Source: Fusobacteriales bacterium
GTDB taxonomy: Bacteria; Fusobacteriota; Fusobacteriia; Fusobacteriales; Leptotrichiaceae
Assembly: GCA_031285605.1 (NCBI GenBank)
Contig: JAITVW010000020.1
Span: 1-5,637 of the forward strand
DNA length: 5,637 bases
Reading direction: 5' to 3'
Below the pieces are notes generated by a model, which saw only the letters and a list, made by a program, of their open reading frames with translations, searched no databases and was not told where the DNA came from. The position numbers and the translations under genes are program-made. Below, one piece after another: positions 1 to 5,423 of this stretch (position 1 is the stretch's first letter; every line of letters starts with the position of its first letter).

Positions 1-94
1 TAAGTACTCAAAGCTTATGAATCTGTTCGGCGGAATTCTTATGGTTATTCTTGGACTTATGCTTATCATAAAACCTGAAATATTAGTTTTTTAA
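1..94 (+). CDS. C-terminal end of a polytopic membrane protein (CcdA-like?), partial
   Basis: Thirty in-frame codons run from position 2 to a TAA at 92-94; the gene begins outside the window. The peptide is almost wholly hydrophobic: a short basic lead (KYSK), then NLFGGILMVILGLMLII, then KPEILVF and the stop. This fits a last transmembrane helix with a tiny tail. The GGILMVILGLMLI pattern resembles the final helix of CcdA/DsbD-type thiol-disulfide transporters, which pass reducing power across the membrane. That is a resemblance from memory over one helix, and other small transporters end in a similar way. A hairpin terminator starts 7 nt after the stop, so this is the last gene of its transcript. 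The reading frame as a real gene end is fairly secure; the family is a guess. Confidence 0.55.
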   Translation, partial: KYSKLMNLFGGILMVILGLMLIIKPEILVF

Positions 95-100
95 ATATAA

Positions 101-156
101 AAAATGCACTGTTTTCACTAAAATGAAAATGGTGCATTTTAATTTATATTTTTTTT
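101..156. terminator. Bidirectional hairpin terminator between converging transcripts
   Basis: AAAATGCAC (101-109) pairs perfectly with GTGCATTTT (132-140). Inside it, TTTTCA (112-117) pairs with TGAAAA (124-129) around a 6-nt loop, with only a TG/TG mismatch between the two stems. On the plus strand an eight-T run follows at 149-156. On the minus strand the stem leads straight into six Ts (complement of 99-104). It can therefore end the plus-strand membrane gene and also the minus-strand CRISPR transcript. The low GC content makes it a modest hairpin, but its position between two converging units supports the call. Confidence 0.7.
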
Positions 157-172
157 AAAACAAGAATATAGA

Positions 173-400
173 AATTTTATTCTAGGATAGTTATATTAAT
201 ACATGACTTATTTTACTTCAATCTACATGTAGGAGACGTATTTACATTCTAAGATAGTTATATTAATACGAATTCGCTACAATTCGTAAACGAAACTCCT
301 TGCTTATTTACATTCTAAGATAGTTATATTAATACGTACTTACAGTATTGACTTTAGTAGTGAGCAGTAAATTTACATTCTAAGATAGTTATATTAATAC
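173..400 (-). CRISPR. Short CRISPR array: 4 repeats, 3 spacers, minus-strand orientation
   Basis: Repeats of 30 nt lie at 173-202, 240-269, 306-335 and 371-400. The last three are identical and the first differs at four positions. The spacers are all different: 203-239 (37 nt), 270-305 (36 nt) and 336-370 (35 nt). Read on the minus strand the repeat begins GTATTAATATAACTATC and ends GAATGTAAAT. From memory, this is the ending of clostridial type I-B repeats, whose last 8 nt (ATGTAAAT) form the crRNA 5' handle. In that orientation the degenerate copy (173-202) is the last repeat and three of its four changes sit in its 3' end, which is the usual decay pattern at the leader-distal end. The leader is then to the right, where a promoter is found. 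No cas gene is present in the window, so processing and interference would depend on cas genes elsewhere, if there are any. Type I-B is inferred from the repeat only; type III sharing of such repeats is possible. Confidence 0.93.
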
Positions 401-583
401 CTTACATATAAAAAACCATTTATTTATTATACCTTAAATAAGCATTTCTGTCGATCACTTTTTTTCGTCTATTAAAACAATAACATAATCATGTCTTATT
501 TCTATAAAAATCATATTTGATTAACTATAAAATAAAGTATTGTTAATCCCCGACATTTAATTCTGTATCAATAGTCGACAGAA
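401..583 (-). promoter_or_regulatory. CRISPR leader region
   Basis: This is AT-rich, non-coding DNA immediately upstream of the leader-proximal repeat in the transcribed (minus) direction. It carries the array promoter, described separately, and an inverted 9-mer: TTCTGTCGA at 446-454 and TCGACAGAA at 575-583. A local inverted repeat, ATTCTGT (560-566) with ACAGAAT (578-584), overlaps the outer copy. Leaders carry the signals for array transcription and for polarised spacer insertion. Which bases do this here cannot be told from one array, and the outer edge of the leader is arbitrary. From 585 to 639 I see only AT-rich spacer DNA. Confidence 0.55.
426..454 (-). promoter_or_regulatory. Predicted sigma-70-type promoter of the CRISPR array
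   Basis: On the minus strand the -35 box TCGACA (449-454; 5 of 6 to consensus) is followed by 17 nt and a perfect TATAAT (426-431). Transcription would start near 419, about 19 nt before the first repeat, and run through the whole array to the hairpin at 101-140. The position and direction agree independently with the orientation deduced from the repeats. Confidence 0.65.
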
Positions 584-639
584 TATTTGTAATACCGTCC
601 TTCTCTATCATATTAAAATTATTTATTTTAAAAAACACC

Positions 640-661
640 AAAAAAGCCCGCCTTTCGGCGG
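640..661 (-). terminator. Intrinsic terminator of the nfeD-SPFH unit
   Basis: On the minus strand CCGCC-GAAA-GGCGG forms a five-pair GC stem with a GNRA-type tetraloop (648-661), followed by GC and a run of six Ts (complement of 640-645). It starts 12 nt after the stop codon of the SPFH gene. It also separates that operon from the CRISPR promoter region further on. Confidence 0.88.
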
Positions 662-673
662 AACTTCTTTTAT

Positions 674-1621
674 TTATTCTCCCTCTGTTCCAGCTGTAGA
701 TTTTTCATTTAACTCTGCGAAAGTAGTTATCATACTGGCAAGATTCTGATAATTACTTGGTATTATTATCTTAGTAGCTCTTCCGTCAGCCACTTTCTCG
801 AATGTTTCCATTCCTTTCAGTGATAATATTTTATCTGTAGGTGCTGCCTCTTTCAGTAATCTTATAGCTTCCGCATTTGCTCTTTGTACTGCAAGAATAG
901 CTTCTGCTTCCCCTTCTGCTTCTCTTATTTTTTGTTGTTTTACAGCTTCTGCTCTCAGAATAGCCGCTTCTTTTTCCCCCTCGGCCTCTCTTATTTTCTG
1001 TTCTTTTACTGCATTTGCTCTTAAAACCACAGATTCTTTATCCGCTTCAGCTTTCAGGATTATTTCCCTTTTCTCTCTTTCCGCTTTCATCTGTCTTTCC
1101 ATTGAATTTCTAATGTCTTCCGGCGGCAATATATTCTTAAGCTCTACTCTGTTTACTTTTATTCCCCAAGGATCCGTTGCCACATCAAGCTCTGTTCTCA
1201 TTTTTGTATTAATAATATCTCTTGAAGTCAGAGTTTCATCAAGCTCCATTTCTCCGATTATATTTCTTAATGTAGTGGCAGTAAGATTCTCTATTGCTGA
1301 CATCGGTCTTTCCACCCCATATGTATACTGTTTTGAATCAGTTATCTGAAAATAAATTACCGTATCAATCTGCATAGTTACGTTATCCTTTGTAATAACC
1401 GGCTGCGGCGGAAAGTCCACTACCTGTTCCTTTGTAGATACCACTCTTGCAACTCTGTCGATAAACGGTGCTATTGTATTAAACCCTGCATGCAAAGTTC
1501 CGTTATATTTCCCCAGCCTTTCTACTATACACTCCTTTGTCTGCGGCACTATTCTTATGCATGTCATAAAAACAACTATAAAAATTATAATTACTAATCC
1601 TAATAATACTAAAAATCCCAT
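674..1621 (-). CDS. SPFH/Band 7 membrane scaffold protein (paraslipin/QmcA-like)
   Basis: The 315-residue protein has one N-terminal membrane anchor (about residues 3-20, GFLVLLGLVIIIFIVVF). The SPFH/Band 7 domain follows (about 22-180), opening with the family signature IRIVPQTKECIVERLGKYN and containing LPPEDIRNSMERQMKAEREK at its end. A long Ala/Glu/Lys-rich coiled coil runs to about residue 255, and a conserved-style tail includes KIIIPSN (284-290). Length and order match the stomatin-like paraslipin/QmcA group, which assembles into large membrane-bound oligomers and is linked to membrane microdomains and quality control; a precise role is not known. Within the coiled coil, residues 201-222 and 223-244 are near-duplicates. 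The start is set by AAGGAGGAAGG (1624-1634) just upstream. This ribosome binding site overlaps the stop codon of the nfeD-like gene, so translational coupling is likely. The NfeD neighbour is the classic partner, which strengthens the assignment. No frameshift or other damage is seen. Confidence 0.93.
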   Translation of the reverse strand: MGFLVLLGLVIIIFIVVFMTCIRIVPQTKECIVERLGKYNGTLHAGFNTIAPFIDRVARVVSTKEQVVDFPPQPVITKDNVTMQIDTVIYFQITDSKQYTYGVERPMSAIENLTATTLRNIIGEMELDETLTSRDIINTKMRTELDVATDPWGIKVNRVELKNILPPEDIRNSMERQMKAEREKREIILKAEADKESVVLRANAVKEQKIREAEGEKEAAILRAEAVKQQKIREAEGEAEAILAVQRANAEAIRLLKEAAPTDKILSLKGMETFEKVADGRATKIIIPSNYQNLASMITTFAELNEKSTAGTEGE

Positions 1622-1632
1622 TTCCTTCCTCC

Positions 1633-2067
1633 TTATTGTTTTTTATTTATTTTTTTTTCCAGTATCAGCCTGTTTCCTGTTATCCCTGTTATTATTACTT
1701 TTTCATTAACCTCAAGATTATCTCTGGAAATTGCCCTCCACATTTTATCATCAAGTACTACTTCATATATGCCTTCATCAAGTATTTTTGATATTTTTGT
1801 TTCCCTTCCCGCAGTCCTGTTACCAAAGCTTATATCATCTTTTCTGCCTTTATAAAGATATTTTTTCGCTATAGGTCTGGTAAGAAGAAGCAACATGAAT
1901 GAGATTGCAGTAAAAACATAAAATTCCACATTCACATCCCTTATCAAAGGTGCTAAAAAAATCATAACTATTCCGGCAAGGCCAAACCACACCGTTACCA
2001 ATCCCGGAATTACCAGTTCCAGTACCAGAAATACTCCGGCAACAATAACCCAAAATATTGAACTCAT
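1633..2067 (-). CDS. NfeD-like membrane protein, short form
   Basis: The 144-residue protein has an N-terminal block of hydrophobic segments (about 4-23, 24-42 and 47-64) with the typical ELVIPG motif (17-22). A positively charged linker follows (RPIAKKYLYKGRK), then a C-terminal domain of about 60 residues. That domain carries NfeD features: FGNRTAGRE (81-89), a W-R-A-I-S segment (110-114), and a valine/isoleucine-rich end (VIITGITGNRLILEK, 124-138) expected for an OB-like beta barrel. It lacks the ClpP-like protease domain of long NfeD proteins, so this is the short class encoded beside SPFH genes. Its likely role is as membrane partner of the SPFH protein encoded 11 nt downstream. The ribosome binding site AAGGAGGT (2071-2078) fixes the ATG, though its spacing is short (GGAGG ends 4 nt before ATG). 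It lies 123 nt downstream of valS with no clear terminator between them, so it may be read from the valS promoter. Confidence 0.9.
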   Translation of the reverse strand: MSSIFWVIVAGVFLVLELVIPGLVTVWFGLAGIVMIFLAPLIRDVNVEFYVFTAISFMLLLLTRPIAKKYLYKGRKDDISFGNRTAGRETKISKILDEGIYEVVLDDKMWRAISRDNLEVNEKVIITGITGNRLILEKKINKKQ

Positions 2068-2190
2068 AAAACCTCCTTAAAAAATATAAACTGTCTTTGA
2101 TTAAATGTCAGTATCTTTTCCCATTATGTCCAAAACGTCAGCGAACAGGGAAAAATAAGGTTTCTCTGCACTGACAGGTATCAGCTGTTG
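2068..2190 (-). other. valS-nfeD intergenic spacer with nested inverted repeats
   Basis: These 123 nt hold no gene. Two inverted repeats are nested: TGTCAGT (2106-2112) with ACTGACA (2170-2176), and inside them TTTTCCC (2116-2122) with GGGAAAA (2148-2154). Neither is followed by a T-run that would make it an intrinsic terminator for valS. Read-through from valS into nfeD is therefore possible, and the structure could be an mRNA processing or stability element, which is inference only. The 3' end in the minus direction carries the nfeD ribosome binding site. Confidence 0.35.
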
Positions 2191-4842
2191 CTAGTCTTTA
2201 TATAACTCCAGATTTTCCTTAAGCTTATCAAGCTTATTCTCCAGCTCTTCCTTAATTCCGTTTTCCTTATCCACCACATCCTGAGGCGCTTTGCTAAGGA
2301 ACTTTTCATTGGAAAGTTTGCCAAGAACTCTTTTTAATTCTGTTTCAGTCTTTTCTATATCTTTTTTCAGTTTTGCAGTTTCTTTTTCAGTATCTATAAG
2401 ACCTGCAAGCGGTACAAATATCTCTGTATTATCTGCAAGTCTGAATCCTGTGAGTTTTGGTATTTCCCTTTCATTGTCTATGCTGTATTTTTCTACATTA
2501 GAAAGCTTATCAAGTATTTTTGCATTTTTCTCAAGAACATTTCTTTCACTCTCATTACTTGTCTTAAATATAACTTCTATTTTTTTTGAAGGTGGTACAT
2601 TTACTTCTCCTCTTATATTTCTGACAGCCGTAATTACTTCCTTCAGATAGTCGAATTCCTCTTCAGCTTCTTTATCCAGAAGAGCTTCATCATATTTAGG
2701 GAAATCTGAAAGCATTATCGTTTCACCGTCAAGTTTTACTTTCTGCCATAATTCCTCTGTTATAAACGGCATAAAAGGATGAAGTAGCTTTAATCCGTTA
2801 TCAAGTATATATCTAAGCACCCACTGTGCAGTTTTCTTATCTTGTTCATCTTCGCCGTATACCCTTGTTTTTGCAGCTTCCACATACCAGTCACAGAATT
2901 CTCCCCTGAAAAATTCATAGGCTGTTTTTGCAGCCATATCAAGCTCATATCCATCAAGTGCATTATTTACATCTTTTGCCGTATTCTGCAATTTTGACAG
3001 TATCCATCTGTCTTCCAGTTTAAACTCAAGATCTGCTGTTGATGTTTTATAATCAAAATCTTCCAGATTCTGAAGAACAAATTTTGATGCATTCCATATT
3101 TTATTGGAAAAATTCGCTCCCATTTCCAGAAGCTTTTCAGAGAAGAAGATATCCTGCCCCTGTGAAGTATTATACAAAAGGCTGAATCTTATCGCATCTG
3201 CACCGTATTTATCTGTAAGATCAAGCGGATCAGGTGAATTTCCCAAAGTTTTACTCATTTTTCTTCCTTTTTCATCTCTTACTATTCCGTTTAAGTATAC
3301 ATATTTAAATGGTATTTTATCAAATAAGTACTCGCTTATCATTATCATTCTTGATACCCAGAAAAATATAATATCTGCAGCTGTTACCAGTGCATCTGTA
3401 GGAAAAAACTTCTCAAAATCCTTTGTTTTTTCAGGCCATCCCATTGTAGAAAAAGGCCACAGCTGTGATGAAAACCATGTATCAAGTACATCTGTTTCCT
3501 CAGTAAGCTTCACTTCTTTCCCGTATTTTTCCTTAGCCTGCTGTTTTGCTTCTTCAAGTGATTTTGCTACAAATATTGTCCCGTCCTCAGAATAATATGC
3601 CGGAATTCTGTGTCCCCACCAGAGTTGTCTTGAAATACACCAGTCTCTAATATTTTCAAGCCAGTTATAATATACTTTTACCCATCTTTGCGGCGATATC
3701 GTTATTTCTCCGTTTCTTACTACCTCAAGCGCTTTTTTGGCAAGAGGCTGCATTCTTACGAACCACTGGTTAGAAACTCTGGGTTCTATAACAGTGCCGC
3801 ATCTGTAACAATGCCCTACTGAGTGATGGTGTTCTTTTACTCCAGCAAGAAGCCCCAGTTCTTCCAAATCTTTAAGAACCTCTCTTCTGGCAGCAAATCT
3901 GTCCAACCCTTTGTATTTTCCCCCGTTTTCATTTATGCTTCCGTCTTCTTCCATTACATTCAGCAAAGGAAGATTAGTTCTTTTAGCTACTTCAAAGTCA
4001 TTCGGGTCATGTGACGGAGTCATCTTTACCGCACCTGTTCCGAATTCCATATCTACATATTCATCTGCTACTATTGGAATCTCTCTGTTCATAAGAGGAA
4101 GTACCACGCTTTTACCTATCAGATGCTTATATCTGCTGTCATTTGGATTTACGGCAACTCCTGTATCTCCCAGCATGGTTTCAGGTCTTGTAGTAGCAAT
4201 AGTCAGAGACTCCTTGCTGTTTTTTACGGGATATTTTATCTGCCATATTTTCCCCGTTGTCTCTTCATGCTCTATCTCATCGTCAGCAAGCGCCGTTTTA
4301 TCTTTCGGACACCAGTTAACTATATATTCACCTTTATATATCAGATCATCATTATATAATCTTATGAAAACATCCTTTACAGCATCGGAAAGACCATCAT
4401 CCATAGTAAATCTTTCTCTCTCCCAGTCAAGTGACGAACCAAGTCTTCGCAGCTGTTTTGTTATTATACCCCCGTGTTTTTCTTTCCATTCCCATGTTCT
4501 TTCCAGAAACTTTTCTCTTCCTATTTCTTCTTTTGAAGTTCCCTCTTCCATAAGCCATTTTTCTACTTTATTCTGTGTAGCTATTCCGGCATGATCTGTC
4601 CCCGGCATCCATAAAGCATCAAAGCCGGACATTCTCTTCCATCTTATTATTGTATCCTGTATTGAATTATTCAGTATATGCCCCATATGGAGAATTCCTG
4701 TTACATTTGGCGGCGGTATTACTATTGAATATCCCGGCTTTTCATCATTATGCCGGGCACTGAAATATCCGTTTTCCTCCCATACCTTATACCATTTTTC
4801 TTCTATTTCCTTAGGTGAATAGCTTTTACTCAATTCTGACAT
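2191..4842 (-). CDS. valS: Valyl-tRNA synthetase (ValRS)
   Basis: This cytoplasmic class Ia enzyme joins valine to tRNA-Val with ATP and edits mischarged threonine. It is complete at 883 residues, the usual bacterial length. The catalytic Rossmann fold is marked by PPPNVTG (43-49) leading into the HIGH box HMGH (52-55), GTDHAGIATQ (81-90), and the KMSKS loop KMSKT (528-532). The CP1 editing insertion (about 190-350) shows TTRPETMLGDTG (217-228) and GTGAVKMTPSHDPNDFEV (268-285). A cysteine pair, C345 and C348, follows in HCYRCGTVIEP, with C178 in NWCPKDKTALAD. WCISRQLWWGHRIP (401-414) is a strong ValRS/IleRS-type signature. The anticodon-binding helical domain covers about 605-760, and the C-terminal coiled-coil arm that contacts tRNA covers about 815-883 (rich in K, E and L). 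The start is supported by GGAGG (4849-4853) 6 nt before ATG. The predicted promoter is about 290 nt upstream, giving a long leader. All diagnostic motifs are intact and no rearrangement is seen. Confidence 0.99.
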   Translation of the reverse strand: MSELSKSYSPKEIEEKWYKVWEENGYFSARHNDEKPGYSIVIPPPNVTGILHMGHILNNSIQDTIIRWKRMSGFDALWMPGTDHAGIATQNKVEKWLMEEGTSKEEIGREKFLERTWEWKEKHGGIITKQLRRLGSSLDWERERFTMDDGLSDAVKDVFIRLYNDDLIYKGEYIVNWCPKDKTALADDEIEHEETTGKIWQIKYPVKNSKESLTIATTRPETMLGDTGVAVNPNDSRYKHLIGKSVVLPLMNREIPIVADEYVDMEFGTGAVKMTPSHDPNDFEVAKRTNLPLLNVMEEDGSINENGGKYKGLDRFAARREVLKDLEELGLLAGVKEHHHSVGHCYRCGTVIEPRVSNQWFVRMQPLAKKALEVVRNGEITISPQRWVKVYYNWLENIRDWCISRQLWWGHRIPAYYSEDGTIFVAKSLEEAKQQAKEKYGKEVKLTEETDVLDTWFSSQLWPFSTMGWPEKTKDFEKFFPTDALVTAADIIFFWVSRMIMISEYLFDKIPFKYVYLNGIVRDEKGRKMSKTLGNSPDPLDLTDKYGADAIRFSLLYNTSQGQDIFFSEKLLEMGANFSNKIWNASKFVLQNLEDFDYKTSTADLEFKLEDRWILSKLQNTAKDVNNALDGYELDMAAKTAYEFFRGEFCDWYVEAAKTRVYGEDEQDKKTAQWVLRYILDNGLKLLHPFMPFITEELWQKVKLDGETIMLSDFPKYDEALLDKEAEEEFDYLKEVITAVRNIRGEVNVPPSKKIEVIFKTSNESERNVLEKNAKILDKLSNVEKYSIDNEREIPKLTGFRLADNTEIFVPLAGLIDTEKETAKLKKDIEKTETELKRVLGKLSNEKFLSKAPQDVVDKENGIKEELENKLDKLKENLELYKD

Positions 4843-5126
4843 TTTTAACCTCCGTAATTATCTATAAACAAATCTAAAAGTCCCGCTCTGATATTTCTCC
4901 GTCTGACAAAAGAAAAGCAAGAAGAAAAGCCTTCTTCTGTTCCTTTAGAATATATCCCGGATTTTACTGCTCACTTATGTTTATGACCGGAGCTGTGGAA
5001 ATTAGTAACGGGTACAGATATTCCAGCCCGGCGGTTAACTCATCCGCCGGACAAAATACCGGTTTAAATTTAATAATACATTTATGATTTATATTTAAAA
5101 TTCTCCCTTGATTAGATTATTCTTTT
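4843..5126 (-). promoter_or_regulatory. Long structured 5' leader of valS, class unknown
   Basis: The predicted transcript starts near 5126, leaving about 284 nt before the valS ATG. Its clearest element is a GC-rich hairpin on the minus strand: CCGGCGG, a 9-nt loop, and CCGCCGG (5028-5050), extendable by a G-U and a G-C pair to 5026-5052. Four further CCGG or CCCGG tracts occur at about 4956-4960, 4987-4990 and 5059-5062 in otherwise AT-rich DNA, giving alternative pairings such as UCCGG with CCGGG. A second hairpin, GAAGAA-GGCTT-TTCTTC, lies at 4921-4937. Aminoacyl-tRNA synthetase genes are often controlled through leaders, but I do not find the conserved T-box sequence (AGGGUGGNACCGCG-like) or an intrinsic terminator here. 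A leader of unrecognised type, or simply a long untranslated region, is the honest reading. No convincing protein is encoded. Confidence 0.5.
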
Positions 5127-5132
5127 CTATAT

Positions 5133-5161
5133 AAAATACCATTTTTATTAGATTTTGTCAA
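5133..5161 (-). promoter_or_regulatory. Predicted valS promoter
   Basis: On the minus strand a perfect -35 box TTGACA (5156-5161) is followed by exactly 17 nt and TATTTT (5133-5138). A TG one base before the -10 box (5140-5141) gives the extended -10 form TGgTATTTT. It faces valS and would start transcription near 5126. The perfect -35, ideal spacing and TG make up for a 4-of-6 -10 box. Confidence 0.65.
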
Positions 5162-5349
5162 TATTTATGATTGCATAAACACTAAAAACCACTCTGCATG
5201 ATTATCAAAAACTAAAAATTATAATTTGATAAGTATTTATTTTATTAATTATAAAAAAAGTTTTATGATTTTTCAGTTGTCTATACGCTCAAAACTACTA
5301 TGTAGAAATTTTGGTTAAAAAAATTACCTTTATTTTTTCCTTTACGCTA
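5162..5349. other. Divergent intergenic region with inverted repeats
   Basis: This very AT-rich DNA separates the valS promoter from the divergent oxidoreductase promoter, and no gene is seen. It contains TTATCAAA (5202-5209) and TTTGATAA (5225-5232), an 8-bp perfect inverted repeat with a 15-nt centre, and an overlapping perfect 12-bp palindrome AAATTATAATTT (5216-5227). These could be a regulator-binding site for either flanking promoter. AT-rich palindromes are common by chance, so this is weak. Confidence 0.3.
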
Positions 5350-5377
5350 TTGAAATTATTAATAATTAAATTATAAT
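5350..5377 (+). promoter_or_regulatory. Predicted promoter of the broken oxidoreductase gene
   Basis: TTGAAA (5350-5355; 5 of 6) is followed by 16 nt and a perfect TATAAT (5372-5377). Transcription would start near 5384, about 40 nt before the ATG at 5424. The promoter looks intact although the gene behind it does not. The surrounding DNA is very AT-rich, which raises the rate of chance matches. Confidence 0.55.
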
Positions 5378-5423
5378 TATATAAAACAATATATAACATG
5401 TCCATTAACTATAAGGAGTACAA

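Noticed and set aside
223..232. Perfect palindrome CTACATGTAG inside a CRISPR spacer
   Set aside because: Spacers sample foreign DNA, so a 10-bp palindrome there most likely reflects the source sequence and not a function at this locus.
1850..2053. 67-codon minus-strand frame inside the nfeD-like gene
   Set aside because: It is an out-of-frame reading of the NfeD membrane segment, which is itself clearly coding.
2083..2111. CTGACA-17-TATATT on the minus strand, a possible separate nfeD promoter
   Set aside because: The boxes are good, but transcription would start near 2076, inside the nfeD ribosome binding site (2071-2078), leaving a transcript that cannot use it. It may still be a chance match in AT-rich DNA.
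3911..4594. 227-codon open frame on the plus strand
   Set aside because: It lies entirely antisense to the conserved core of valS, has no ribosome binding site that stands out, and gives a Ser/Phe-rich low-complexity product typical of a reverse-strand shadow of an AT-rich gene.
4977..5087. 36-residue plus-strand open frame starting MFMTGAVEISNGYRYSS
   Set aside because: No Shine-Dalgarno sequence, no recognisable family, and it is antisense to the predicted valS leader; the raised GC of this stretch is better explained by the hairpin.
4843..5126. T-box riboswitch controlling valS
   Set aside because: Position and length fit, but I could not find the conserved T-box sequence, a matching antiterminator/terminator pair, or a T-run before the gene.
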